From Levilactobacillus acidifarinae DSM 19394 = JCM 15949 (GTDB lineage Bacteria > Bacillota > Bacilli > Lactobacillales > Lactobacillaceae), in NCBI RefSeq assembly GCF_001434835.1, contig NZ_AZDV01000026.1, positions 212,063-276,062 of the forward strand: a stretch of DNA of 64,000 nucleotides. The letters run 5' to 3'. Below are positions 11,013 through 19,984 of the stretch, piece after piece; the first letter of the stretch is position 1, and every line of letters begins with the position of its first letter. A program made the position numbers and the translations under genes. The notes below the pieces were generated by a model, which did not search any database, was not told the DNA's origin, and worked only from the letters and a program-made list of their open reading frames with translations.

Positions 11013-11855
11013 ATGACAAAAATTGCGTTAATTTCAGACGTGCACGGCGACGTAACGGCCTTAAAGGCGGTGGTCGCCGACGCCAGGCAAGCCGGTTGTA
11101 CGGTTTTTTGGCTGATTGGCGACCTCTTCTTGCCGGGACCGGGGGCCCACGACCTGCTGGCGGTGCTGGATCAATTGCCGTTAACCGCGTACGTGCGGGG
11201 CAACTGGGAAGATAACCTCTTGGAGGCCATCGACGGGCCGATTCAACTGGCCCGCCCACGCAAGATCTACCTGGCCATCTTAGGTGACTACGTGCGGGCC
11301 CAACTGACGGCGGCCGACATTGATCGGCTGCACCACTTACCCCTCACGCAAACGCGAACGGTGGACGGGCTAACGGTTCAGCTCAGCCACAACCTGCCCA
11401 CGCAAAATTGGGGGAAGACCTTACGACCGGTGGGCGACCAGGCGGCCTTCGATCAGCTGGCGGGGCCCACGACGGACGTAGCCGTTTACGGGCACACCCA
11501 CCAACAGCTGATGCGCTGGAGTAGTGCCGGGCAGCTGATCATCAATCCCGGGACCGTGGGAATGCCCTATCCCGACTGGCCGAGCTTCACGACGGACTTG
11601 CGGGCCCAGTACGCCATCGTGACCACGCACGGTGTGGCACTGCCCACCGTTGACTTTCGGCACGTGGCGTACGACGTTGAGGCAGAATTGGCCCTAGCAC
11701 GGAACCGCCAACTGCCGTATTTAACGATGTATGCGCGGCAACTGCGCGAGGGGATGGTCAACACCCACGACGCCACGGCTTTGACCCAGTTGACCACCCA
11801 ACTAGGCTATAATCGGCGGTTACAAGCGATTTTGACCCGGTTACACCAGAACTGA
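11013..11855 (+). CDS. Metallophosphoesterase (YfcE/MJ0936-like)
   Basis: A calcineurin-type phosphoesterase of 280 residues. The metal-binding motifs are present in order: DVHGD near residue 9, GDLF near 36, GNWED near 68 (in place of the usual GNHE), a histidine in LSHNLP, and GHTHQ near 165. The substitution of Trp for His in the third motif is seen in a subgroup of these proteins and leaves the substrate open. It has an AGGTG ribosome binding site at 10999. It is separated from the ABC pair by 77 bp and may be read with it. Confidence 0.85.
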   Translation: MTKIALISDVHGDVTALKAVVADARQAGCTVFWLIGDLFLPGPGAHDLLAVLDQLPLTAYVRGNWEDNLLEAIDGPIQLARPRKIYLAILGDYVRAQLTAADIDRLHHLPLTQTRTVDGLTVQLSHNLPTQNWGKTLRPVGDQAAFDQLAGPTTDVAVYGHTHQQLMRWSSAGQLIINPGTVGMPYPDWPSFTTDLRAQYAIVTTHGVALPTVDFRHVAYDVEAELALARNRQLPYLTMYARQLREGMVNTHDATALTQLTTQLGYNRRLQAILTRLHQN

Positions 11856-11904
11856 CGCGACTAAATCGGTGTTGAAATTCGGTGGGGAAAGGGGCATCCT
11901 TAAG

Positions 11905-11933
11905 TTGACAGGATGAAATCGATTTCATAAGCC
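11905..11933 (+). promoter_or_regulatory. Cupin gene promoter with internal palindrome
   Basis: A perfect TTGACA (11905-11910) is followed by a perfect 16-bp palindrome, ATGAAATC/GATTTCAT (11913-11928). A poor -10 (TAAGCC) lies at 17-bp spacing. The palindrome sits where a repressor would block RNA polymerase. The binding protein is unknown. Confidence 0.5.
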
Positions 11934-11974
11934 TATCGATGGACGCTTAACTGATGAATGAGGGGATGCGCAAC

Positions 11975-12325
11975 ATGTTTTTTAAAGCAGAGAATTTAAA
12001 GTTAGAACGGGTCGACGATAATACGCTACGCCAGGTGGGCGCACACGGTGAGGGGCTAATGGACGCGTTGGTGATTTTCGAACACGCGGTGCCCGCCGAC
12101 ACGCCGATCCCGTTTCACCACCACGTGCACGTCCAGACCACGTACGTGTTGCGCGGTACGTTTTTGTTTGCGGTGAAGTATCCCGACCACACCGAGGTTC
12201 AAAAGGTGCAGACCGGCGATAGCATTTATTTCCCCAGCAACTACGAGCACGGTTGCATTCCGTTAGCCGACGATAGCCGGTTGCTGGACGCCTTTACGCC
12301 GATTCGCGAGGACTTCTTACATTAA
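11975..12325 (+). CDS. Small cupin-domain protein
   Basis: A single-domain cupin of about 116 residues. The metal-binding motif 1 reads HHHVHVQTTYVLRG and motif 2 reads YFPSNYEHGC, so His and Glu/His ligands are largely present. An earlier in-frame ATG exists at 11954, but the GAGGGG at 11961-11966 is correctly spaced for ATG 11975. Single cupins bind sugars, metals or small ligands; the substrate cannot be told. It is monocistronic between its own promoter and the terminator at 12342. Confidence 0.8.
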   Translation: MFFKAENLKLERVDDNTLRQVGAHGEGLMDALVIFEHAVPADTPIPFHHHVHVQTTYVLRGTFLFAVKYPDHTEVQKVQTGDSIYFPSNYEHGCIPLADDSRLLDAFTPIREDFLH

Positions 12326-12341
12326 CGACGTGATCACTAAC

Positions 12342-12378
12342 AAGCGCCATCCCGACAAGATTCGAGATGGCGCTTTTG
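12342..12378. terminator. Terminator between convergent genes
   Basis: Ten-base arms AAGCGCCATC and GATGGCGCTT around a 14-nt loop, followed by TTG on the plus strand. It separates the cupin gene from the oppA-like gene on the other strand. Confidence 0.75.
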
Positions 12379-12394
12379 TAAGGCGTTAGAAACG

Positions 12395-14050
12395 TTAGGC
12401 CCGTCCCATGTAGGCGTGGGTGAAGTCAAACGGGACGCCGGCGGGGTTGTAGATGATGCCCTTAACGGTCGTCCGGAGGAGTTGGGACTTGGCCTGCTGG
12501 AACAGCGGAATCGTGGCTTGTTGGGTCATCAGGACCTTTTCGGCGGCCACTAGCTTTTGCCAACGGACGGCCGGCTGATTGCCGTCTTGGTTATCGGCCT
12601 GATCCATTAGCCGGTCGAACTGGGCGTTGGTAAAGCCGGTGATGTTGTCGCTGGTGTGGGTGAGGTAGTTGTCCAGAAATTCGTTGGGATCGGCCATGAC
12701 GGACTGGGCCCCGCTTAGCGTTAACTGGTAGTTCCCGGCGCTTTGTTGGTTGATCAACTGGACGTAGGGCACCGCCTTGACCGCGATTTTGACGCCCGGC
12801 AATTTTTCCAGCGAACTCTGGAGAAATTCGGCCGTTTGTTTGGTGGCGTCCACATCACCCACGGATAGGGTCAGGTGTAACTGGTGGGTGTGCGTGGCCC
12901 GGTACCCCTTTTGCAGTAACGCCTTAGCGCGGGAAAGGTCGTAAGCGGTGGCTTGTGGCACCCCGGCCTCGCGACTGAAATCCTCACCGGTCTGGGGATT
13001 ATTGCCCATCCCCACGGGGACTAAACCGCTCGAGGCGACCGAGCCGTCCTGTAAGACGTTTTTGACCAACTGTTGGCGGTTGATGGCCGCCGATAACGCC
13101 TGGCGCACCTGAACGTTACGCAGGGCCGGCACCTTCTTTTGGTTGAGGTCGAGGCGTTGGGTTCCAGTGGGCAGACGCTTGACGAAGTTGGGGTTGTTCA
13201 GGTTATTTTTGACCTGTTGCCCACTCAGTAACGTTTCGTCGGCCTTCTTGGCGGTGAAAATGTTGTAGCTGGTGGTGGTGCTTTCGTTGACCTGGTAGTT
13301 GATGGCGGTCAGATGCACGTTGGCGTGGTTCCAGTAGTGCGGGTTCTTCGCCAGCGTCCAGGTCTTACTGGTCCCGTTCCACTTGGTCAGTTGGTAGGGG
13401 CCGTCGGAAACCACGCGCGCCGACGAGGTCCCGTAACGATTGCCGTTCTTGGTGACCACCTTGGCGTTTTCGGGGTAGAAGAGGGGCCAGGCCAGTAAGG
13501 TCTTCCAGTAGGCGACCGGCTTGGTGAGGTTGACCACCAGGCGGTACTTCCCCTGCGCGTGGATCCCTAGCGCACTAGCGGGCAGCTTACCGGCGTTAAT
13601 GGCCTTAGCGTTGACCACCGGAAACAGGTAACTTTGCATCTGGGCGGCCGTCTTGGGTGTCAACGTCCGCCGCCACGAATAGACGAAGTCCTGGGCCGTG
13701 ACCGGATCGCCGTTGGACCAGTGGGCGTTGTGCCGTAGGTCGAAGGTGTAGGTCTTAGCGCCGTTAGACAACCGCGCGTGCGTGGCAATCGCCAGTTGGG
13801 GTTTGCCCTTAGCGTCTAGACGGTACAGGCCCTCCTGGGTGCTTTGTAACATGGTGAAACTCACGGTATCGGTGACCTTCGATAGGTCGGCCGTGGAGAG
13901 TTCTTGTAGCTCCGTCCAGTTCAACGTCTGGTTGGCCGCGTATTTGCCGTGCCCGCTGTGGCCACTGGCCTGTTGCCCGCACCCGGCGAGGGTCAAGAGG
14001 CTCACTGCCCCCAGCGCCGCAAAACTTAGGTATAACTTGTGATACTTCAT
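12395..14050 (-). CDS. oppA: OppA-type peptide-binding lipoprotein
   Basis: Extracytoplasmic solute-binding protein of the oligopeptide family, about 551 residues. A signal peptide ends in the lipobox LAGCG, so the mature protein is anchored by a lipid-modified cysteine. Family segments include LTWTELQELSTADLSK-like NWTELQELS, WSNGDPVTAQDFVYSWRR and LRNVQVRQALSAAINR. An upstream ATG (14059) touches the AGAGGAG site, so ATG 14050 is the better start. No permease or ATPase gene is adjacent; this is an orphan binding protein. A T-box leader controls it. Confidence 0.92.
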   Translation of the reverse strand: MKYHKLYLSFAALGAVSLLTLAGCGQQASGHSGHGKYAANQTLNWTELQELSTADLSKVTDTVSFTMLQSTQEGLYRLDAKGKPQLAIATHARLSNGAKTYTFDLRHNAHWSNGDPVTAQDFVYSWRRTLTPKTAAQMQSYLFPVVNAKAINAGKLPASALGIHAQGKYRLVVNLTKPVAYWKTLLAWPLFYPENAKVVTKNGNRYGTSSARVVSDGPYQLTKWNGTSKTWTLAKNPHYWNHANVHLTAINYQVNESTTTSYNIFTAKKADETLLSGQQVKNNLNNPNFVKRLPTGTQRLDLNQKKVPALRNVQVRQALSAAINRQQLVKNVLQDGSVASSGLVPVGMGNNPQTGEDFSREAGVPQATAYDLSRAKALLQKGYRATHTHQLHLTLSVGDVDATKQTAEFLQSSLEKLPGVKIAVKAVPYVQLINQQSAGNYQLTLSGAQSVMADPNEFLDNYLTHTSDNITGFTNAQFDRLMDQADNQDGNQPAVRWQKLVAAEKVLMTQQATIPLFQQAKSQLLRTTVKGIIYNPAGVPFDFTHAYMGRA

Positions 14051-14360
14051 GAACGCCATCTCCTCTGAGAACTAAAAAAATCGTCGACATGTTGTAAACA
14101 TGAGGACGATTTCCCGTGGTGCCACCCCGCTTTGGACTGAACTCACGCCCAGCCGCTCCGTAACTTCTGTTGCCAAAAGTCGGTGACGATAACGGGTCAC
14201 AAGGTCGGGTAATCGGCTGGCACCGGTTACTAGCAATCAGGCTCATCTTGGGTTAACGACCGGGTCTCCTTTACAGCAAACGGAGAATCTCTGCATCGGG
14301 GCCGCTTAACTTACTCTTCCTGATCTGGCGTTAAATATTGTGGTTTCAAACTTGCCCCTT
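14051..14360 (-). promoter_or_regulatory. T-box riboswitch, probable methionine specifier
   Basis: On the minus strand the leader contains a Stem I closed by ATCAGG/CCTGAT (14324-14319 and 14241-14236) and an AGAGTA motif. The T-box sequence GGGGTGGCACCACGGG lies at 14128-14113. A terminator hairpin (14112-14077) ends in a run of T. In the Stem I 3' loop the codon ATG (14246-14244) followed by A fits the specifier position. This would be methionine, known for T-boxes in Lactobacillales. The T-box itself is certain; the specifier reading is by eye. Confidence 0.88.
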
Positions 14361-14361
14361 A

Positions 14362-14390
14362 CGGTAGGCCGGTTAGTGGGGGATGTCAAC
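14362..14390 (-). promoter_or_regulatory. Promoter of the T-box/oppA transcript
   Basis: Minus-strand TTGACA at 14390-14385, a 17-bp spacer and TACCGT as a weak -10 at 14367-14362. It is placed correctly for a start just before Stem I. Confidence 0.55.
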
Positions 14391-14573
14391 ACGGAAATTT
14401 AGGATAGGATCTTAACTATCATGGGGGATTTGGCGGACTTATTATAGTAACTGATTGTATAAATTATTTAATATGTTTTTTGGTACCTTCACTCGAGGTC
14501 TTCCAGTTCCGGGGGTGGCTGGTGTGTGGTATATTTTAGTTAATTAACTAGCCAATCGAAGGGGGGCTCTGGT

Positions 14574-16172
14574 ATGAGCCAAATGATTTCGACCTTTATT
14601 CTGGTGTTGACCGCCGTGATTAGTATTTTCTTATCGCAGGCCTTTCCCCGAATCTCGGTCAGTTACATTAGCATGGTGGGGGGCGCCATCATTTATTTGA
14701 TTCCGGTGCTGGGGCACCACGTGGCGGCGTTTAACTCGGACATCTTCATCGGGATGATCGTGGCGCCGCTCCTGTTTTTCGAGGGCCAGGCCACCCGGTT
14801 AAACGCGGTGGGCCAGGAATTGCGCCACATTATCCAAACCGCCGTCATCTTGGTGGTGCTGTGCCTGATTCTGGCGGGCTTTGGTGTCTGGGCGGCCGCC
14901 GGCGTTAGCTTACCGTTAGCTTTTATCCTAGCGGCCATCAGCACGCCGACCGACGCGACGGCCATGGAGTCGGTGACCAACGGCCTGCGGAGTCCGCAAA
15001 AGGAGGGCGTCTTCCTCAAGATGGAGTCGCTGTTTAACGACGCGTCCGGCATTATCCTGTTGAATATGGCCGCGCTGTGGTACGTCAACGGCTACATCAA
15101 CTACCAAGAAACCATCGTCGACTTCCTGATTTCGGCGGTGGGCGGGGCGTTGTTCGGTTTTGTGGCGGCCTGGGTGATGACCCTGTTCCGCCAAATTCTG
15201 ATGCGCACGTCGTATAACTCGTTAAACGCGCAGATCCTGTTGTACGTGGTCACGCCGTTTGTCCTGTACTACGCGTCGGAGGCCATTCGGGTGTCCGGAA
15301 TCATTGCCGTGGTCTGCGCCGGGCTGGTCAGCAACGCGGAAGCCCAACGGAGCCGCCTGTTGAACCCGCGGCAGATTCACCTGGGGTTCGACTTAGAAAA
15401 CATGATTACTGAGATCTTTAACAGCATCGTGTTCGTGGTATTGGGCTTCATGTTTTTAAAGATCATCGCCGACGAACGCATCACCACCAATTCACTCAAC
15501 TGGTTGGGAATCGGCGTGTTATTGTACCTGATCAATGTGATGGTGCGTTACGTTTTCGGCCGGTTGCGGCTGCATTTTAGTAACCGTTCCGGCTGGATTT
15601 TTGCGTTGGGCGGGGTCCACGGCGCCGTCACGTTGGCGTTGGCCTACACGTTAGCCGATATGCCCGTGCGCCACGGCGACTTTAATCTGGTGTTGATGGC
15701 CGAAAGCACGTTGATTATTTTGAGTTTGTTGGTGCCGACCGTGGTCTTTCGGTTCATCTTACCCAAGGACGTGACGAACCGTGATGCGGCGACGGAACTA
15801 GCCGAGGTGCGCACGACCATGGTGCGTCAAGCAATTGAGGCGGTTCAAAAGATGTATTTACCGGAAAACGTCAAAACGTCGGTGATTTTCGATTTGCGGG
15901 CGCAGAAACAAAAAACGCGGGTGCGCGACTTCACCAAGGCTTGGATGGACGTGGTACGCCACCCCGACTTTACCGGGGCCGAAAAGGAGCTGGAGATGCG
16001 GGCGTTCATCAACGCCTTCGCGCAAGAACGACAATACCTAGACATGATTTCGCAAAGTGAAGTCAAGTATCAGGATTACATTTTTCAGTTGTATAACGAG
16101 ATTCTGCTGGCCGAGTCGTTGGTGATTGGTCCGGCAATCGACCGGCACGAAGAAGACCCGAACGATATCTAA
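14574..16172 (+). CDS. Na+/H+ antiporter, CPA1 (NhaP-type) family
   Basis: Membrane antiporter of 532 residues. Residues 1-400 hold about 12 hydrophobic helices. The ion-binding region is visible as AAISTPTDATAMES followed by ESLFNDASGIILLNMA, where the ND pair is the CPA1 signature. The C-terminal 120 residues are a charged cytoplasmic tail, likely regulatory. A GAAGGGGGG ribosome binding site sits 8 bp before the ATG. A TATATT at 14528 may be its -10. It is a single gene with a terminator at 16220. Confidence 0.9.
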   Translation: MSQMISTFILVLTAVISIFLSQAFPRISVSYISMVGGAIIYLIPVLGHHVAAFNSDIFIGMIVAPLLFFEGQATRLNAVGQELRHIIQTAVILVVLCLILAGFGVWAAAGVSLPLAFILAAISTPTDATAMESVTNGLRSPQKEGVFLKMESLFNDASGIILLNMAALWYVNGYINYQETIVDFLISAVGGALFGFVAAWVMTLFRQILMRTSYNSLNAQILLYVVTPFVLYYASEAIRVSGIIAVVCAGLVSNAEAQRSRLLNPRQIHLGFDLENMITEIFNSIVFVVLGFMFLKIIADERITTNSLNWLGIGVLLYLINVMVRYVFGRLRLHFSNRSGWIFALGGVHGAVTLALAYTLADMPVRHGDFNLVLMAESTLIILSLLVPTVVFRFILPKDVTNRDAATELAEVRTTMVRQAIEAVQKMYLPENVKTSVIFDLRAQKQKTRVRDFTKAWMDVVRHPDFTGAEKELEMRAFINAFAQERQYLDMISQSEVKYQDYIFQLYNEILLAESLVIGPAIDRHEEDPNDI

Positions 16173-16219
16173 GGCGGTTTGAAAAGCGGCGGGATTTAGG
16201 GAATAATCTCGAAATTTAA

Positions 16220-16263
16220 AATGGTCTCCAAACCAATTGATTAACCGGTTTGGGGGCTATTTT
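16220..16263 (+). terminator. Terminator of the antiporter gene
   Basis: A 14-bp stem (16221-16234 with 16247-16260, including two G-T pairs) followed by TTT. Confidence 0.75.
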
Positions 16264-16271
16264 GGGTCATA

Positions 16272-16380
16272 CCTAAAGTTTGAAAGTACAAAAATAGACT
16301 TCAACAGTTGAGCCTGTTGAGATTTGATAATAAAGTATATTTTTTTACATCATGAAGCATTACCTGGGAGGCTGATGAGG
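16272..16380. repeat. Direct repeat, left copy (partial inverted-repeat element)
   Basis: About 109 bp starting CCTAAAGTTTGAAAGTAC and ending near GCTGATGAGG. It is some 88% identical by eye to 18851-18960, in the same orientation. It lacks the right half of the element. Together the two copies bound an AT-rich three-gene island. Confidence 0.85.
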
Positions 16381-16400
16381 TCATATCACTTCTTCAAGAA

Positions 16401-17303
16401 CTAAATTTCCGATTGGGGAGTTGCTAAATTAGAGTTATGTTTTATCAGCGAGAGAAATTTTTTTGTGGCACTTTCCTGAGAAATCCCTTTTTTCCAAATT
16501 ACCGAATGGCTAATATCTGGTAAAGATTTTATGGGAATAAATTTCAAATCAGCTATATTTTCTGGTAAAGCACCGCTAGTGCATAAAATATCAGCCGTAC
16601 CTTGACGGCACAAATTTAATGAGTTGGTGACAAGATTTTGTGTTCCAACAACATTCATTAAATTAGCCTTTAACTTCATTTGATTCAATAAATCAAGTTG
16701 AATAACCAAATTTTGTGGAATCAGTAAAGGTAATTTTTGAATATCCTTAATTTCAAAACTACTTTTGTTACTAAATTGAGAGTAATTAGGGACAATGATG
16801 CCCCAATTATCAACCATATCAAGTTGAATAACATTAAATCTATCAGTATCTGAAGGATTCATGATAAATCCTATGTCGAGCATCCCGTCATCAAGGTAGG
16901 ACTTAATATCTTTCACACTAAGGTCATAAATATTGAATTTTACGCTTGGATGCTCGTTTTTGAAAAGCGCAATTACTTTGGACATAAATTTGGCCACATT
17001 GGTTTGAGTACAACCAATCGTGATGGTACCAACTAATTCAGTTGTGTCTGTTTGTTGTATTTCAGATTTTGTTTGATCTAGTATTTTTAGAAGCTGTTCA
17101 GCCTTTCGTTGAAATATTTTTCCTGATTTGGTCAAGATGAGTTCACGATGACCCCTGATAAAGAGGGTCGTATTCAGTTCTTCTTCTAATGATTTCAGTT
17201 GTCGACTCAATGTCGGTTGTGACATATGAAGTTTATTAGCAGCGGAGGAGAGGGAACCTTCTTGAATGATCTTTAAAAAGTATTGTAAATGCTTTGTTTC
17301 CAT
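16401..17303 (-). CDS. LysR-family transcriptional regulator
   Basis: A 300-residue LTTR. The N-terminal winged helix-turn-helix covers residues 1-60 (LSSAANKLHMSQPTLSRQLKSLEEELN). The remainder is the periplasmic-binding-like effector domain (TITIGCTQTNVAKF onward). AGGAGAA precedes the ATG. It is divergent from the acetyltransferase and aldo/keto reductase genes, the usual LysR arrangement, so it probably controls them from the 114-bp gap. The gene is AT-rich compared with the flanks, consistent with transfer. Confidence 0.93.
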   Translation of the reverse strand: METKHLQYFLKIIQEGSLSSAANKLHMSQPTLSRQLKSLEEELNTTLFIRGHRELILTKSGKIFQRKAEQLLKILDQTKSEIQQTDTTELVGTITIGCTQTNVAKFMSKVIALFKNEHPSVKFNIYDLSVKDIKSYLDDGMLDIGFIMNPSDTDRFNVIQLDMVDNWGIIVPNYSQFSNKSSFEIKDIQKLPLLIPQNLVIQLDLLNQMKLKANLMNVVGTQNLVTNSLNLCRQGTADILCTSGALPENIADLKFIPIKSLPDISHSVIWKKGISQESATKKFLSLIKHNSNLATPQSEI

Positions 17304-17420
17304 TTTGTTCTCCTATTCATAAAACGAAACGAATTCTATTCAATATTCATATTTTACATGTATATGAAATGGCTGTAAACTTGCTAACTGTAATATTAAT
17401 TTTTATGAGGCGATAATGTG

Positions 17421-17951
17421 ATGAAGACCCAATATGACATGAATAGTGGCAGCTATCAAGAAGAAACGGCAGAAATGGTAAGATCAAAGCATTTCTGTTA
17501 TTTAATCAATCAAGAAGATCCTACAAATGAAACAAATATCAACGGATTACTTTCAAGTTTATTTAAGGATCGTCTTCCGACTTCAAGCAAGATCTGGGTA
17601 CCAACACAAATTGATCGAGCTAACAAAATAGTTATTGGGAAAAACGTTTTTATCAATCTGGGACTTACGACAGTAGCTTTGGGTGGCATCAATATTGGAG
17701 ACAACGTTCAAATTGGCCCCAATGTTACTTTGATAACAGCTAATCATGATATTAAACAGATGAACATTTTGAATACTGAATCAATTGAAATTGGGAAAAA
17801 TGCTTGGGTAGGGGCAAATGTAACAATTCTTCCGGGCGTAACTATCGGTAATGACTCAATAGTTGGCGCGGGTTCAATTGTTACCAAGAACATACCGGCT
17901 GGAGTCATTGCAGTTGGTAATCCAGCAAAAGTAATAAAAAAGATAAAGTAG
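17421..17951 (+). CDS. Sugar O-acetyltransferase (LacA/Maa-like, left-handed beta helix)
   Basis: A 176-residue hexapeptide-repeat acetyltransferase that moves acetyl from acetyl-CoA to a sugar hydroxyl. The C-terminal two thirds carry the hexapeptide pattern (IGKNVFINLG, IGDNVQIGPNV, IGKNAWVGANV, IGNDSIVGAGS). The catalytic histidine is in ITANHDIK. GTG 17418 is an alternative start; GAGG at 17407-17410 fits 17421 a little better. It is followed 10 bp later by the aldo/keto reductase, so the two form an operon. Confidence 0.9.
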   Translation: MKTQYDMNSGSYQEETAEMVRSKHFCYLINQEDPTNETNINGLLSSLFKDRLPTSSKIWVPTQIDRANKIVIGKNVFINLGLTTVALGGINIGDNVQIGPNVTLITANHDIKQMNILNTESIEIGKNAWVGANVTILPGVTIGNDSIVGAGSIVTKNIPAGVIAVGNPAKVIKKIK

Positions 17952-17961
17952 GTATAAAATA

Positions 17962-18798
17962 ATGAAATCAATCAAATTAAATAGTGGGGTTCAAATGCCT
18001 TTATTAGGTTTTGGAACATATCAAATCACTGAACCAAGTGAGTGTAAACAAACCGTTAAAAATGCCTTAAACGTCGGTTATCGTCTAATCGATACCGCAG
18101 CTGCTTATGGTAATGAAGCATACGTTGGACAAGCAATCAAAGAAAGCTCAGTTAAACGAGATGAAGTATTTTTGACGACCAAACTTTGGTTCAATGATTT
18201 TGAAAACCCAGAGTTAGCACTGGAAAATTCTTTGAAGAAGTTAGGGGTAGATTATATTGATCTAGTTTTACTCCACTGGCCATATGGGAATACATATAAG
18301 GCTTATCGAGCTTTAGAAACAGCATTTCAAAAGGGATTTGTTCGAGCAATCGGTGTTTCAAATTATGCGGGGAGTCAACTAATTGATTTGATTCACTTCA
18401 ATAAAATAGTCCCAGCGGTTAATCAAATTGAAACCAATTTATTATCGCAACAACAGCAGATGCATGAGTTAATGGCTCAATATGGTGTTCAACACCAAGG
18501 ATATGCTCCATTTGGTCAAGGGCAGATGAATAGCATGTTTAATAATAAAATTTTAGTCGAAATTGCTGATCAGTATAATAAAACAACGCATCAAATTGCC
18601 TTGAAGTTTTTTGTTCAACAAGGTATTGCAGTTATTCCTAAATCAATTCATCTTGATCGTATGAAAGATAATTTGAACATCGATGACTTTACTTTGACAC
18701 AACAGGAAATTACATCACTTAAAACCTTGGATACTAATATTCCGTTAATTGGCAATCCTCAGAGTATGGATAAAACCAAAGCTGCTATGCAATGGTAG
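17962..18798 (+). CDS. Aldo/keto reductase (AKR5-like), island copy
   Basis: NADPH-dependent oxidoreductase of 278 residues, predicted (beta/alpha)8 barrel. The catalytic tetrad is Asp44, Tyr49, Lys74 and His105 (LIDTAAAYGNE, LTTKLW, LLHWP). The cofactor site is in IPKSIHLDRMKDN. It belongs to the 2,5-diketo-gluconate reductase type common in lactobacilli. It is AT-rich, unlike the related genes at 49525 and 50395. The likely substrates are short aldehydes or ketones; the specific one is unknown. Confidence 0.93.
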   Translation: MKSIKLNSGVQMPLLGFGTYQITEPSECKQTVKNALNVGYRLIDTAAAYGNEAYVGQAIKESSVKRDEVFLTTKLWFNDFENPELALENSLKKLGVDYIDLVLLHWPYGNTYKAYRALETAFQKGFVRAIGVSNYAGSQLIDLIHFNKIVPAVNQIETNLLSQQQQMHELMAQYGVQHQGYAPFGQGQMNSMFNNKILVEIADQYNKTTHQIALKFFVQQGIAVIPKSIHLDRMKDNLNIDDFTLTQQEITSLKTLDTNIPLIGNPQSMDKTKAAMQW

Positions 18799-18818
18799 GA
18801 GTATAGAAACTAATACAA

Positions 18819-18845
18819 AAAGAACCATAACGGTTCTTTCTATTT
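18819..18845 (+). terminator. Terminator of the island operon
   Basis: Arms AAAGAACC and GGTTCTTT with a five-base loop, followed by a T-rich stretch. Confidence 0.7.
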
Positions 18846-18850
18846 ATAAG

Positions 18851-19048
18851 CCTAAAGGTTGAAAGTACAAAAATAGACTTCAACAGTTGATTCTGTTGAG
18901 GTTTGATAATAAAATATAGTTTTTTTTACATCATGAAGCATTACCTAGGAGCCTGACAAGGCCACTAGGTAATGCTTTTATAAATTCATCGAAAATTTTA
19001 TCTAATACGCTAGAATCCATATTCGTATTTTCAACTTTCAACCTTTGG
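18851..19048. mobile_element. MITE-like element with terminal inverted repeats
   Basis: A 198-bp AT-rich element. The left end CCTAAAGGTTGAAAGTA and the complement of the right end CCAAAGGTTGAAAGTTGA form imperfect terminal inverted repeats. Inside is a hairpin with arms CATTACCTAG and CTAGGTAATG followed by CTTTT (18938-18982). No transposase is encoded. Its left 110 bp recur at 16272-16380. I see no clear target-site duplication. Confidence 0.6.
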
Positions 19049-19122
19049 ATCATACTGCAAGGTCAGGGCTGAACGGCCGAAACCTTACCCGGTATTTGTG
19101 GTGCAGTGGGGTGGTTTGGCGA

Positions 19123-19172
19123 AACCCCAGAATCGGTGCCGCTGAAAAAGTGGCCACTAATCTTCTGGGGTT
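19123..19172 (-). terminator. Inverted repeat after the secreted-protein gene, possible terminator
   Basis: Perfect 10-base arms AACCCCAGAA and TTCTGGGGTT with a 30-nt loop. It overlaps the stop codon of the minus-strand gene. There is no T run after the stem, so termination is uncertain. Confidence 0.4.
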
Positions 19173-19984
19173 ACTTAAACGGTGGGATTAAAAGAACCAT
19201 CGCTTCACCATAGCGCCCGGACCCCTTAGGGAACGCGTAGGCCCCAATATGGTAGCCTACATAATCGTTAAACTTAGGACGGCCCGTTAACGCCACGCTT
19301 AATTGGTGTTTTTCAAACTTTAGGAAACTGGTCTTCGGATTAGTCAGCCGTTTTATGGAGACGACCTGTCGTTCCGTCCAGACATCTTTAGGATAGGCGC
19401 TACTTACGTCATCGTTAAACGCATCCGTGGGCTCAAATTTAAGGGCAAGGTAATAATTCTCTGCCAGAAGCTGGGTTTTAGGATCGTTAATCGTTCCGGG
19501 AAATAGACTCAGCAGCTGTCGGTCGAGAGAATTATCGATATCCGCCGTGGTCATGGTGTGACCCAGGTAATCCGTGGCCACGATCGTAGCGGGTTTATTG
19601 GGGGCCGTTTCCTGGCTAGATTGAATGGGACTACTGTATTTTCCCTTGGTTAGATAACCATGCCAAACGTAGCCGGATTCATGGCCATTTCCGCTAGTCA
19701 CCTTGAAGTAAACGAGCTTCTGATGATCTAAGCTCATGGTAACGGTTTTTTGTGCATACCAGGTCGTGTGGGGGAAATTTCTTAAATTATGAACCTCGGT
19801 TCGGTGATGTTGATCCCAGACGTAGGCCGATGTCCGTCTTAGCATGGTAGGCAACCGGTTTATACGATACCGATTTGATGATTCTAGCAGATGCTTGGGC
19901 CTTAGTTGGCCGGCTTTGACTAATGGTTGCCCCGGCACTTAGTAGTACAAGCAGGCTGCCACCAAAAATAAACGTTTTTTTCAT
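19171..19984 (-). pseudogene. Secreted SLAP-like protein, frameshifted
   Basis: Two minus-strand frames make one protein. The first (from ATG 19984, with AAGGAG upstream) gives a signal peptide and about 50 residues. The second carries the rest from the segment AYVWDQHHRTEVHNLRN to the stop at 19171. They join with a +1 shift near 19831-19837, in a GG pair. The N-terminal domain ends in GYVWHGYL, like the secreted proteins at 62534 and 63726, whose C-terminal halves also look alike. The shift could be a true inactivation or a sequence error. It probably acts, or acted, at the cell surface. Confidence 0.75.
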
